From assembly GCF_000717175.1 (NCBI RefSeq), contig NZ_JNYD01000023.1:27148-91147 (forward strand): a DNA stretch of 64,000 nt, given 5' to 3'. The notes beneath the pieces were generated by a model. It did no database searches and was not told the DNA's origin. It saw only the letters and a list, made by a program, of their open reading frames with translations. Below are positions 25,961 to 34,941 of this stretch, piece after piece. Both the position numbers and the translations under genes were made by a program. The stretch comes from Pseudonocardia autotrophica. Its GTDB lineage: Bacteria; Actinomycetota; Actinomycetes; Mycobacteriales; Pseudonocardiaceae. Numbering within the stretch: the stretch's first letter is position 1; each line of letters begins with the position of its first letter.

Positions 25961-28900
25961 GCGCGACCGCGATCCGGCCGGCCCGCGCACCTGCGGGCGC
26001 GAGCGGGCTGCACCGGCTCGCCGTCGCGGTCTACGTCGTGGTCCTCGTCGTCTGTTCGGTGGTCGCGATCGGCTGGCTGGCGGTCGGCGCGTACGTCGCG
26101 GTGGCCTGGTACGTGCCCGGCTTCGGGGCCGGCGACTCGGTGTGGGCCCAGGCGGTCGCCGCCGCGGCGCCCGCCACCGAGCCGCTGGACCAGCTCGTCG
26201 TCGACTACGCGCTGAGCCTGGGCGCGGTCGCGATCGCGGTGGTGCTGCTGGTCCGCGGCGGGTCGGGCTGGCCGACCCGGCTGCTCGCGCTGGCCATGGT
26301 CGGCTCGGGCGGCGCCTTCAACCTGCAGGCGCACGCGGCCGCGACCGCCGTCGACGCCGCGACCGGGATCGCGGCCGGGCCCATCCACCAGATCGTGCTG
26401 CACGGCGTGGCCTGCGCGGCCTACGTCCTCGCGCTGCTGGTCTTCCCGACGCCGCAGGGCGCGTGGCCGTCGCGCTGGGGCCGTTCGGGCCGGGTGACGC
26501 TGGCCGTGTTCGGCGTGCTCGTGCTCGGGATCGTCGGGTTCGGGACGGCGCTGCTGCGGCACACCACCAGCTGCGTGCTGTTCTTCGGCTTCCTGGTGCC
26601 GCTGGTCGGGGTGGCGGTGCTGCCCGGGCGCATCCGCCGCGGCGAGACCGCGGCCCTGCGAACCCAGGCCCGGCTGGTGTTCAGCCTGCTCGTGGCGGCG
26701 TTCGCGGCGATCGTCGTGCTGGGGATCAGCACGATCGTGCTCTGGCTGCTCGGCGTCCCCGGCCTGGAGCTCTACGACCCGACGGCGCACGACTCGATGA
26801 CGACGGGTGCGGCCGCCGGCCAGCCGGTCGCGCTGCTGTTCTGGGCCTCGCGGGTCGGGTCGGCGGCGATCGCGGTCGCGGTGCTGGTCGCGGTGCGCGC
26901 GGAGCGGCTGTGGTCGGCGGAGGCGCGGTTCAGCCGGGTCCTGGCGGCCGTGCTGGCGGTGGCCGTCGTCGGGGGCGGGGTGGTCGTGTTCGAGGCGGCC
27001 GGGTGGCTGATCGGCTTCGGGCCGCTGTGGTCCTCGCTCGGCGCGTCGCTGCTCGCCGCCGTCGCCTTCCTGCCCGTCTACCGGGCGGTGGAGGGGCTCA
27101 CCGACCGGCTGCTCTACGGCCGCCGGCCCACCCCGTACAGCGCGCTCGCCGAGGTCGCGGCGCTGTCCCGGACCGCGGCGTCCGACGCACCCGACCTCGC
27201 CCGCGTCGCCGAGGCGGTCGGGCGGGCCCTCGGCTCGTCGCGCTGCCGGCTCACCGTGGTACGGCCCGGGCTCCGGGACCGCACCTACGAATGGGCGTCG
27301 CGGCGGGCGACGCGGCGGGACGACGGCACGGGGCTGGTCGGCGTCCCGGTCCGCGGCGGCGCGCAGCACCTCGGCACCCTGGAGGTGGACCGGGCCGCCG
27401 TCGCCGGGCTGCACGCCGACCGCCGGCACCTGCTGGAGGACATCGCGGACAGCCTGGGCGTGGTCGTCACCGCCAGCCGGCTGGGCGTGGAGCTGGAGCG
27501 CCAGCTGCGGGCGGCGCTCGCGCACGCGGCCGAGATCGCGGTGTCCCGGCGCGAGGCGGTGTCGGAGATGGACGCCGAGCGCCGGCGGATCGAGCGGGAC
27601 CTCCACGACGGCGCCCAGCACCAGCTCGTCTCGCTGCGGCTGGTGCTCGGGCTCGTACAGCACGAGGTGGAGAACGGGCGGATCGAGCAGGCCCGCGAGC
27701 GGCTCGGGGTGCTGGCCGGGCAGCTCGACACGGCGGAGTCCGTGCTCGCCGAGACCGCCAGCGGGGTCCGGTCCATCGCGCTCGCCGAGCGCGGCCTGGT
27801 CGCGGCGCTGGAGGCCGAGCTGGCCGGGCCACCGCCGGTGCGGGTGGAGTCGGCGCTCCCGGCCGGGCGGCGTTACCCGCCGGAGCTCGAGGCCGCGGTG
27901 TACTTCTGCTGCCTGGAGTCGGTGAACAACGCGCACAAGCACGCCCCCGGCGCCGACGTCGTCATCCGGTTCGACGAGGAGCACGGACGGCTGCACTTCA
28001 CCGTGCGCGACAGCGGGCCCGGGTTCGTGGTGCCGGAACCGGCGGTGGTCGGGCCGGCGGCGGCGACGGCCGGGCGCGGCCTGCGCAACGTCGCCGCGCG
28101 GATCGTCGCGGCCGGCGGGCGGGTGGACCTGAGGTCGGCGCCGGGTGAGGGCACGACCGTCGAGGGCTCGGTCCCGGTGCCCGAGGCGGAGACGCACGAC
28201 ACCGGGCCGGCGCCGGCCCCCGCGCTCGACGCCGAGGCGGACACCACCGCGCTCGACGTCGCCGGGCTGGTGGTCGAGACCCGTCCCGTGCCGACGCTCC
28301 CGCCGGAGCACCACGACCGCGGCGCGGACACGTCCCTGCCCGGCCAGGTCCGGCGCGTGCTCGCCGCAGCGGCCGCGTCGGCCGACGCGGGCCTGCGCGA
28401 GCGGTTGCACGCGCTGGAGGCCGACCTCGACCGGCCGCTGCGGGTTGCGGTCTCGGGGCCGCCGAGGTCGGGGGTGTCCACGCTGGTCGCGGCCCTGGCG
28501 GCGACCCCGGGCGAGGTCGACCTGGAGATCGTCGAGGGCACGGCCGGGGACGTCCCGCTGCTCGTGCTGCCCGCCGACGACGGGGTGCCGCCGCCCGACG
28601 GGCCGCCCGCGATCGGTGTCCTCGCCCGGGCGGACGAGCTCGCGGGCGACCCGTGGAGCGAGGCCCGCCGGCGCGCCGCGGAGCCCGAGGTGCGGCGGCG
28701 CTGCTGGACCGTGATCCCCGTGGCGGCCGGGCTGACCCGCGGGAAGATGGGCTCCGCGCTCGTCTCCGAGCTGGCCGCCGACGGCGCGAGGCCGGACGAG
28801 GTGGCCGCCGAGCTGACCCGGCGCAGCGGCGTGCCGCGGCTGCGCGAGCTGCTCGAACGCGGGCTCGCCGACCGGGCGGACGCGCTGCGGGCCCGCGCCG

Positions 28901-29358
28901 TGCTCCGCGAGCTGGACGGGATCGTCGCCGCGCGGCCCGCGGGGGACGACGGCGACCTGCGCTACCTGCTCGAACGCCTCCGCACGACCGCGCACGAGCT
29001 CGCCGAGCTCGACCTCGTCGACGCGCTGCGCGCCGGGACCCCCGCCCTCTCCACCGACGAGCGCACCGCGGCCGAGCTGCTGCTGGGCGCCGAGGGCACC
29101 GCCGCCCACCGACGGCTGGGCCTCGCGCCCGACGCCGGCCCCGACGAGATCCGGCTCGCCGCGGCGGCGCAGCTCAGCCGCTGGCAGCGGCGGGCCGAGC
29201 ACCCGGTCTCGACGCGGGACCAGCGCGCCGCCGCCGCGGTACTGGTCCTGACCTGCGAGCGGATGCTGGCCGAGACGCCCGCCTCGCCCGTCGCCCTCAC
29301 CCCGGTCGGGGCCGGACCGGTCGCGACGCCGCCCGCCGGGGTCGGCGCCGGCCGGTAG
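25957..29358 (+). CDS. Histidine kinase fused to a GTPase-like P-loop domain
   Basis: 1133 residues. Residues 1-390 hold about eight to ten membrane helices. Residues 395-520 form a GAF-like domain. The complete NarL-type kinase follows, with H-box ERDLHDGAQHQL (His550), N-box ESVNNAHKHA (Asn657/658) and G-boxes DSGPGF and GRGLRNVAARI. After a Pro-rich linker, residues about 820-1110 form a second catalytic-looking domain: Walker A GPPRSGVST (834-842), IGVLARADELAGDP at the place of the T-K-x-D base-recognition motif, IPVAAGLTRG, and RSGVPRLRELLERGLADRADALRARAVL, as in dynamin-like IniA/IniC GTPases. The last part is helical. This is the only complete kinase in the operon. Confidence 0.85.
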   Translation: MSATAIRPARAPAGASGLHRLAVAVYVVVLVVCSVVAIGWLAVGAYVAVAWYVPGFGAGDSVWAQAVAAAAPATEPLDQLVVDYALSLGAVAIAVVLLVRGGSGWPTRLLALAMVGSGGAFNLQAHAAATAVDAATGIAAGPIHQIVLHGVACAAYVLALLVFPTPQGAWPSRWGRSGRVTLAVFGVLVLGIVGFGTALLRHTTSCVLFFGFLVPLVGVAVLPGRIRRGETAALRTQARLVFSLLVAAFAAIVVLGISTIVLWLLGVPGLELYDPTAHDSMTTGAAAGQPVALLFWASRVGSAAIAVAVLVAVRAERLWSAEARFSRVLAAVLAVAVVGGGVVVFEAAGWLIGFGPLWSSLGASLLAAVAFLPVYRAVEGLTDRLLYGRRPTPYSALAEVAALSRTAASDAPDLARVAEAVGRALGSSRCRLTVVRPGLRDRTYEWASRRATRRDDGTGLVGVPVRGGAQHLGTLEVDRAAVAGLHADRRHLLEDIADSLGVVVTASRLGVELERQLRAALAHAAEIAVSRREAVSEMDAERRRIERDLHDGAQHQLVSLRLVLGLVQHEVENGRIEQARERLGVLAGQLDTAESVLAETASGVRSIALAERGLVAALEAELAGPPPVRVESALPAGRRYPPELEAAVYFCCLESVNNAHKHAPGADVVIRFDEEHGRLHFTVRDSGPGFVVPEPAVVGPAAATAGRGLRNVAARIVAAGGRVDLRSAPGEGTTVEGSVPVPEAETHDTGPAPAPALDAEADTTALDVAGLVVETRPVPTLPPEHHDRGADTSLPGQVRRVLAAAAASADAGLRERLHALEADLDRPLRVAVSGPPRSGVSTLVAALAATPGEVDLEIVEGTAGDVPLLVLPADDGVPPPDGPPAIGVLARADELAGDPWSEARRRAAEPEVRRRCWTVIPVAAGLTRGKMGSALVSELAADGARPDEVAAELTRRSGVPRLRELLERGLADRADALRARAVLRELDGIVAARPAGDDGDLRYLLERLRTTAHELAELDLVDALRAGTPALSTDERTAAELLLGAEGTAAHRRLGLAPDAGPDEIRLAAAAQLSRWQRRAEHPVSTRDQRAAAAVLVLTCERMLAETPASPVALTPVGAGPVATPPAGVGAGR

Positions 29359-29368
29359 GGTCGCCGGC

Positions 29369-30400
29369 ATGATCGACGCCGACGGTGTGCACCGCGTCTC
29401 CGTCGACGAGCACCTGGGGCTCAGCACCGAGGTCCTCACCGGTCTCGGCGCACCGGACCGCGCGGCGCGCGAGCAGGCCGGGATGCTGCTCGAGGGCGAC
29501 CTGCGCGGGCACGCGTCGCACGGCATCCGACGGCTGCCGGTGCTGGCCGGCCGGATCGGCAACGGCGTGCTGGACCCCGCCGCGGAGCCCGAGCTGCGCT
29601 GGACCACCGACTCGGTGCTCACCGTCGACGGGCGGACCGGGCTCGGTCCGCCCGTCGCCCACCGGGCCGTCGAGGCGCTGGTCGAGCGGGTGCCGCGCAC
29701 CGGGGTCGCCGTCGCGGCGATCCGCCGGGCGGGGCACCTCGGGATGCTCGCGCCGTACGTCGAGCGGCTGGCCGAGGCGGGGCTCGCCGGGCTCGCGACG
29801 ACCACCAGCGAGGCCCTCGTCCACCCCTGGGGCGCCGCTCCCGCGATGCTGGGCACCAACCCGATCGCGGCGGCCATCCCGACGGGCGGCCAACCCGTCG
29901 TGCTCGACATGGCGACGGGGCAGATCTCCCGCGGCAAGGTGCTCGACCACGCGGCCCGCGGCGAGCCGCTGCCCGAGGGCGCGGCCGTCGACGCCGAGGG
30001 CGCCCCGACCACGGACGCGACCGCCGCCCTCGACGGCGCCATCACCCCGGTGGGCGGCCCGAAGGGTTACGCGCTGTCGCTGGTCCTCGAGCTGCTGGTC
30101 GCCTCCCTGACCGGCACCGCGCTCGGCCGGGAGGTCCGGGGCACGCTCGACACCACGGACCCGGTGACCAAGGGGGACCTGCTGATCGCCTTCGCGCCGG
30201 GCCTGTTCGGCGTCGGCCGGACGCAGCCGGCGATCGCCGCCTTCCTCGACGAGCTCCGGACCCTCCCGCCCGCGCCCGGGCACACCCGGGTGCAGGTGCC
30301 CGGCGACCGCGCCCACGACGTGCGCGCCCGCAACCGGTTCCGCGGCGTGCCCGTCGACGAGACCACCTGGGCGCAGGTGCAGGGGCTCCGCCGGCGCTGA
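29369..30400 (+). CDS. Malate/L-lactate/sulfolactate dehydrogenase family (Ldh_2)
   Basis: 343 residues of the NAD(P)-dependent Ldh_2 family (ComC, AllD, MDH). Landmarks are HASHGIRRLPVLAGRI, AVAAIRRAGHLGMLAPYVERLA (catalytic His in R-x-x-G-H-x-G), TTSEALVHPWGAAPAMLGTNPIAAAIP, LDMATGQISRGKV and GGPKGYALSLVLELLV. Substrate (2-hydroxy or 2-oxo acid) is undecided. ATG 29369 lies 10 nt after the kinase-GTPase stop, so it may be read through from that operon, though a functional tie is unclear. Confidence 0.87.
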   Translation: MIDADGVHRVSVDEHLGLSTEVLTGLGAPDRAAREQAGMLLEGDLRGHASHGIRRLPVLAGRIGNGVLDPAAEPELRWTTDSVLTVDGRTGLGPPVAHRAVEALVERVPRTGVAVAAIRRAGHLGMLAPYVERLAEAGLAGLATTTSEALVHPWGAAPAMLGTNPIAAAIPTGGQPVVLDMATGQISRGKVLDHAARGEPLPEGAAVDAEGAPTTDATAALDGAITPVGGPKGYALSLVLELLVASLTGTALGREVRGTLDTTDPVTKGDLLIAFAPGLFGVGRTQPAIAAFLDELRTLPPAPGHTRVQVPGDRAHDVRARNRFRGVPVDETTWAQVQGLRRR

Positions 30401-30452
30401 TCCGTTCGGCCCAGCCCATGATCGTCCGTGCCGTTCCACGGACGGCCGATGG

Positions 30453-30481
30453 TTGACTACGCGCGGTAGCACTCGTACTGC
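30453..30481 (+). promoter_or_regulatory. Promoter candidate for the GAF-ANTAR gene
   Basis: TTGACT (30453-30458), 17 nt, then TACTGC (30476-30481), located 25 nt before the ATG. The -35 matches five of six consensus bases; the -10 is weak (TAnnnC). Seen directly; activity inferred. Confidence 0.35.
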
Positions 30482-30505
30482 GAGACGTCCGAGGGGGCTG
30501 GGGCG

Positions 30506-32074
30506 ATGCATCCGGACGATCCCGGGATCATGGGGCTGATGCTGCAGGTGGGGCGCACGGCGGTGGCCGGCGCCGATCTCGGCACGCTGCTCTCCTCGGT
30601 CTGCACCGCGCTGCCCGCGACGCTCGGCGTCTCGGGCGCGGCGATCGTGCTGGTGGAGGTGCCGGACCGGTTCCCGGGGCTCGCGGGGGTGTCGGCGTCG
30701 GACACGGCGGCCGGGCGGCTCGGGGAGATGGAGCTGCGGGCGGGCACCGGCCCGGTGCAGGGCGCCGTCCGGTCCGGACGCCCGATGGTCACCCCCGACC
30801 TCACCCGCATCGGCCCGCCGGAGCTGGCGGCCGCGGCCGCGGACACCGGGCTGACGTGCTCGGTCGTCGTTCCGCTGGTCGTCGACGGGGAGCCGGTCGG
30901 CGGGCTGCAGCTGTTCGGGCACCCGGGCCGGCCGGTGGGGGACGGGCACGTCGACGCCGTCGCCGGGCTGGCCGACGTCCTGTCCGCGCGGCTCACGGAC
31001 GTCTGCGCGCTGCGCCGGCTCACCGCCACCGTCGCGCGGCTGACCGCGGAGCACGAGACCGCCCTGCCGGTCGCGCACGCCACCGGCATGCTCGCCGAGC
31101 GGTACCGCACGGACGTCGAGGAGGCCGGGCGCTACCTGGCCAGCCGGGCGCGCAAGGCCGGCGTCGAGCCGGCGGAGGCCGCGCGGAGCGTGCTGGACCG
31201 CACCGACGCGCCGCCCGCGGCCGGTGAGGACACGCCGACCCAGGTGTTCGGGGCGGTGGCGCCCGGGCCTGGTCCCGCACGGAGCGCGCCCGGACGGGGC
31301 GGGGAGCGGCCGGACGGTGACCGCGGGCCCGAGCGGGTCGGCGCCGCACCGGAGGGACCCCGGCCGGGGCTCCCGGCCGGCGCGGTCCCCGAGCAGCGGC
31401 GGGGCCAGGAGCGCAGCCGCTCGGGCGGTCGGCGCCGGCTCGTCGACGAGCCTTCCGCGGCTGCCGGGGCGCACGGCGATCCGCAGACCGCGCGCGGGCC
31501 GGAGCGTCCGCAGCCCGCACCCGAGCGGTCCCGCGGCTCCCGGTCGGAGCCCCGCGGCCGGCAGGTCGCCGACCCGCGCCCGTCGGCGCGGCCGGAACCC
31601 GCCGAGCAGCGCGAACGCGGCACCGAGCAGCGCGCGGCCCGGGGCCCGGTCCCGCCCGGCGCCCTGCCGCCCGTCCCGCAGCCGCGGCACGGCGGCGCGC
31701 CGTCGCCGACCCGGCGGGCCGGGTCCGGCGAGCAGCGCCCGGCCGCCGCACCTCCGTCGGGCGGCGGCAGACGGCGCCTCCGCGAGCCCGCGGACCGGCT
31801 GCCGGTCGGCGAGGTCCTGCCCGGTCGCGACCCCTGGGACCTCGACCAGGCCGCGCTCCCCGGCCCGGGGACACCGGAGCGGTCCGGCGGTCGTCGTCGC
31901 GCCGAGGACCGGCCCGACGCACCGCGGGTCCCGCAGCAGCGCCGGGAGGACGGGCCGACCGGGGACGAGCGCTCCGCGTCCGGCCGCCGCGCCGCGCCGC
32001 CCGCCCCCGAGGGGCCGCACGTCCCGGGGTCCGGCGCACCGCGCGCCCGGCACCGCCGCGCCGACATCACCTGA
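30506..32074 (+). CDS. GAF-ANTAR domain protein with long disordered tail
   Basis: 522 residues. A GAF sensor (about 10-165, with LGVSGAAIVLVEVP and GLTCSVVVPLVVDGEPVGGLQLF) is followed by an ANTAR RNA-binding domain (about 180-235, ATGMLAERYRTDVEEAGRYLASRARKAGVEPAEAARSVL). ANTAR proteins bind paired hairpins in mRNA leaders and prevent termination. The remaining 285 residues are Pro/Arg/Gly-rich and predicted disordered, which is unusual for this family (normally about 240 aa). The frame stays open without interruption, so the tail is probably translated. A G-rich ribosome site precedes ATG 30506. Confidence 0.82.
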   Translation: MHPDDPGIMGLMLQVGRTAVAGADLGTLLSSVCTALPATLGVSGAAIVLVEVPDRFPGLAGVSASDTAAGRLGEMELRAGTGPVQGAVRSGRPMVTPDLTRIGPPELAAAAADTGLTCSVVVPLVVDGEPVGGLQLFGHPGRPVGDGHVDAVAGLADVLSARLTDVCALRRLTATVARLTAEHETALPVAHATGMLAERYRTDVEEAGRYLASRARKAGVEPAEAARSVLDRTDAPPAAGEDTPTQVFGAVAPGPGPARSAPGRGGERPDGDRGPERVGAAPEGPRPGLPAGAVPEQRRGQERSRSGGRRRLVDEPSAAAGAHGDPQTARGPERPQPAPERSRGSRSEPRGRQVADPRPSARPEPAEQRERGTEQRAARGPVPPGALPPVPQPRHGGAPSPTRRAGSGEQRPAAAPPSGGGRRRLREPADRLPVGEVLPGRDPWDLDQAALPGPGTPERSGGRRRAEDRPDAPRVPQQRREDGPTGDERSASGRRAAPPAPEGPHVPGSGAPRARHRRADIT

Positions 32075-32170
32075 CCCGCGCGCCGCCTCCCCGTCACGCG
32101 GACGTCACACCGCGAGGGCGGGGGAGGCGGTGGCACCGGGGCGCGGGGGGACGTAGGGTCTGCTTCCGAA

Positions 32171-32262
32171 CCCGCGGGAGCACTCACGATCCGAGGCTGA
32201 GAGGGCGGCAGGACCGGCCGTCGACCGTTCGCACCTGACCCGGTTAGCACCGGCGTAGGGAG
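32171..32262 (+). ncRNA. TPP riboswitch (THI element)
   Basis: Canonical conserved blocks appear in order: CCGAGGCTGAGAGGG (P2/J23), then ACCTGACCCGGTTAGCACCG and CGTAGGGAGG. The ribosome site of the downstream gene (GGGAGGA) is part of the 3' end of the element, so TPP binding would hide it and block translation of thiY. This supports thiamine-precursor uptake as the role of the following three genes. Confidence 0.93.
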
Positions 32263-32266
32263 GACC

Positions 32267-33319
32267 GTGTCGCGCATGTCCCCGTCCCGTGTCGTTCTTC
32301 GGCTGACCGCCCTCGTGGTGGGGCTGGCGCTGCTCCTCGCCGGCTGCGGTGGCGCCGCCGACCAGCAGCAGGGCGCACCGGAGCCGATCCGGATCGCCCT
32401 GGACTGGACCCCGAACACCAACCACAGCGGCCTGTACGTCGCGCAGCAGGAGGGCTGGTTCCGCGACGCGGGGCTCGACGTCCAGTTCCTGCCGTACAGC
32501 GACACCTCGCCGGACACCCTGGTCGGCAACGGCGCCGCCGAGTTCGGGATCAGCTTCCAGGACTCGTTCACCTTCTCGAAGGCCGCCGGCGCCGACATCA
32601 CCTCGGTCATGGCGGTCCTGCAGCACTGGGCCACCGAGGTGGCGGTGAAGGCGGACCGGGCCGACATCACCTCGCCCAAGGACCTCGACGGCAAGACCTA
32701 CGGCGGGTTCGGCGGTCCCGGCGAGGAGCCGAAGATGCGCCAGGTCATCCGCGACGCCGGCGGGACTGGCGAGTTCCAGACCGTCACCCTCGGGACCAGC
32801 GCGTACGAGGCGCTCTACGCCGGGCAGGTCGACTTCACCGAGCCGTTCGTCGCGTGGGAAGGCATCGAGGCCCAGATGCGCAACGAGCCGCTGAAGACCT
32901 TCAAGTACACCGACTACGGCTTCCCCGACGCCTACAACGTCCTGCTGATCGGCAACTCCACCTGGTTGAAGGACCATCCGCACCAGGCCGCCAAGTTCGT
33001 GCAGGCCGCCCAGCGCGGGTACCAGCTGGCCGCCGACGACCCGGCCCGCGCCGCGAAGGACCTGCAGGACGCGAACCCCGGTGCCTTCACCGAGCCCGAG
33101 CTCGTGACCCGCAGCCAGGACATGCTCGCGCAGGACTACCTGAAGGACGCGGCGGGCAAGGTCGGCACCCAGACCCTGGACCGCTGGCAGGGCTTCTCCG
33201 GCTTCCTGATCGACTCGGGCGCGGTCACCGACGCCTCCGGGAAGCCCGTCACCACCCGTCCCGACTTCTCGACCTGGTTCACGAACGACTACCTGGCCCC
33301 GGGCGGGGCCACGTCGTGA
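32267..33319 (+). CDS. thiY: Thiamine-pyrimidine ABC transporter substrate-binding lipoprotein (ThiY/THI5-NMT1)
   Basis: 350 residues. Lipobox LLLAGCGG after a short signal; mature NMT1/THI5-like domain with IRIALDWTPNTNHSGLYVAQQEGWF, the family's hallmark, and GFGGPGEEPKMRQVI and DFTEPFVAWEGIEAQ. These proteins bind hydroxymethylpyrimidine or formylamino-pyrimidine for thiamine salvage. GTG 32267 is chosen because GGGAGGA sits 5-11 nt upstream inside the TPP riboswitch; ATG 32276 is the alternative. Confidence 0.9.
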   Translation: MSRMSPSRVVLRLTALVVGLALLLAGCGGAADQQQGAPEPIRIALDWTPNTNHSGLYVAQQEGWFRDAGLDVQFLPYSDTSPDTLVGNGAAEFGISFQDSFTFSKAAGADITSVMAVLQHWATEVAVKADRADITSPKDLDGKTYGGFGGPGEEPKMRQVIRDAGGTGEFQTVTLGTSAYEALYAGQVDFTEPFVAWEGIEAQMRNEPLKTFKYTDYGFPDAYNVLLIGNSTWLKDHPHQAAKFVQAAQRGYQLAADDPARAAKDLQDANPGAFTEPELVTRSQDMLAQDYLKDAAGKVGTQTLDRWQGFSGFLIDSGAVTDASGKPVTTRPDFSTWFTNDYLAPGGATS

Positions 33320-34176
33320 CCCGCGCCGACCGGGTCCTCGCGGAGCCCGGGTCACCCCCGCCCGCCCTCCCCGGGCGGGCGGGCCGCTCGCCCGCACGCC
33401 GACCGGCCCGGGGCCGGGTGTCGCTGCTGCGCCGGGCGGCCCCCCCGGTGCTGGTGGTGCTGCTCCTGCTCGCGGCGTGGCAGTGGGCCGTCACGGCGCT
33501 CGCGGTCCGCCCGCAGGTCCTGCCCTCGCCGCTGCGCGTCGTCGAGCAGGGCTGGGCCTTCCGGGACGTGCTGTGGGCCAACACCCTCCCGACGCTGCAG
33601 GTCACCGCCGTCGGGTTCGCGGTGTCGCTGGCGGTGGGCTGGGCGCTGGCGGTCGTCGTCGACTTCTCGCCGTGGCTCCGGCGGGCGCTGGTGCCGCTGC
33701 TGGTCGCCTCGCAGACCCTGCCGATCATCGCCATCGCGCCGCTCATGATCATCTGGTTCGGCTTCGGGCTGCTGCCGAAGGTGCTGGTGATCGCGCTGGT
33801 GACCTTCTTCCCGATCGCCGTCGGGCTCATCGAGGGCTTCTCCCGCGCCGACCCCGAGGCGTCGAACCTGTTGCGCAGCATGGGTGGCGGGCGGTGGGCG
33901 GAGTTCCGGTACGTCCGGCTCCCGGGGGCGCTGCCGTCGTTCTTCACCGCCCTGCGCATCGCGATCACGTACGCGGTCACGGGCGCGATCTTCGCCGAGT
34001 ACGTCGGCGCCCGGGCCGGGCTGGGCATCTACATGGCGCAGCAGAAGAACTCCTTCCGCACGGACCTCGTCCTCGCCGCCGTCGGGGTGACGGCCCTGGT
34101 CAGCGTCGCGCTGTTCGGCCTGACGTACCTCGTCGAGCGGGTCGTGGCGCCGTGGATCCGGGGGGCCCGCCGGTGA
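33316..34176 (+). CDS. thiX: Thiamine-precursor ABC transporter permease
   Basis: 286 residues with six membrane segments in the nitrate/taurine permease (BPD_transp_1) fold. The coupling loop is AEFRYVRLPGALPSFFTALRIAITYAVTGAI (E-A-A-x-x-x-G-x-x-x family position), preceded by SRADPEASNLLRSMGGG. The first 40 residues are basic and Pro-rich, so the true start may be internal. GTG 33316 overlaps the thiY stop as GTGA and is preferred for coupling. Confidence 0.88.
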   Translation: MTRADRVLAEPGSPPPALPGRAGRSPARRPARGRVSLLRRAAPPVLVVLLLLAAWQWAVTALAVRPQVLPSPLRVVEQGWAFRDVLWANTLPTLQVTAVGFAVSLAVGWALAVVVDFSPWLRRALVPLLVASQTLPIIAIAPLMIIWFGFGLLPKVLVIALVTFFPIAVGLIEGFSRADPEASNLLRSMGGGRWAEFRYVRLPGALPSFFTALRIAITYAVTGAIFAEYVGARAGLGIYMAQQKNSFRTDLVLAAVGVTALVSVALFGLTYLVERVVAPWIRGARR

Positions 34177-34931
34177 AGATCACCCCACTCAAGATCACCG
34201 TGGAGGGGCTCGAGCTCGCGTTCGGCGACCTGCCCGTGCTCGACGGGGTGTCGTTCGACGTGGCGCCGGGCGAGTTCGTCTCGATCCTCGGGCCGAGCGG
34301 GTGCGGCAAGAGCACGCTGTTCGGCGTGCTGGCCGGGCTCGTCGAGCCGGATCGCGGCCGGGTGCTGGTCGACGGCGCGCCCGCGGGCCGGGAGACCTTC
34401 GGGTACATGCCGCAGAAGGACCTGCTCTTTCCGTGGCGCACGGTGCTGGACAACACGACGTTGGGGCTCGAGGTCGCCGGGATGCGCCGGCGGGAGGCCC
34501 GCGACCGCGCGCGGGACCTGTTCGGGCCCTTCGGGCTGGCGGGGTTCGAGCGGTCCCGGCCGGCCGAGCTGTCGGGCGGGATGCGGCAGCGGGCGGCGCT
34601 GCTGCGCACGGTGGTGCAGGACCGCGAGGTGCTGCTGCTCGACGAGCCCTTCGGTGCCCTCGACTCGCTCACCCGCACCGCGATGCAGGAGTGGCTGGAG
34701 GAGGTCCGCGGGCGCTTCGGCTGGACGGTCCTGCTGATCACCCACGACATCCGGGAGGCGGTGTTCCTCTCGGACCGCGTCCTGGTGCTCTCGCCCCGTC
34801 CGGCGCACGTCGCCCGCGAGGTGCGGATCGACCTGCCCCGGCCGCGCGAGGTCGGCGTGCTCACCGATCCGGCCTTCGCCGCCGCCGAGGCCGAGCTGCT
34901 CGACACCTTGCGCGGCGGGACCCGGCTCTAG
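34173..34931 (+). CDS. thiZ: Thiamine-precursor ABC transporter ATPase
   Basis: 252-residue ABC ATPase: Walker A GPSGCGKS, Q-loop YMPQKDLLFPWRTV, signature ELSGGMRQRAALLRTV, Walker B VLLLDEPFGALDSLTR, H-loop LITHDIREA. This is the SsuB/TauB subfamily pattern that pairs with NMT1-type binding proteins. GTG 34173 overlaps the permease stop. The three genes form a tightly coupled riboswitch-controlled operon. Confidence 0.88.
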   Translation: MKITPLKITVEGLELAFGDLPVLDGVSFDVAPGEFVSILGPSGCGKSTLFGVLAGLVEPDRGRVLVDGAPAGRETFGYMPQKDLLFPWRTVLDNTTLGLEVAGMRRREARDRARDLFGPFGLAGFERSRPAELSGGMRQRAALLRTVVQDREVLLLDEPFGALDSLTRTAMQEWLEEVRGRFGWTVLLITHDIREAVFLSDRVLVLSPRPAHVAREVRIDLPRPREVGVLTDPAFAAAEAELLDTLRGGTRL

Positions 34932-34941
34932 GCTGGTCCGC

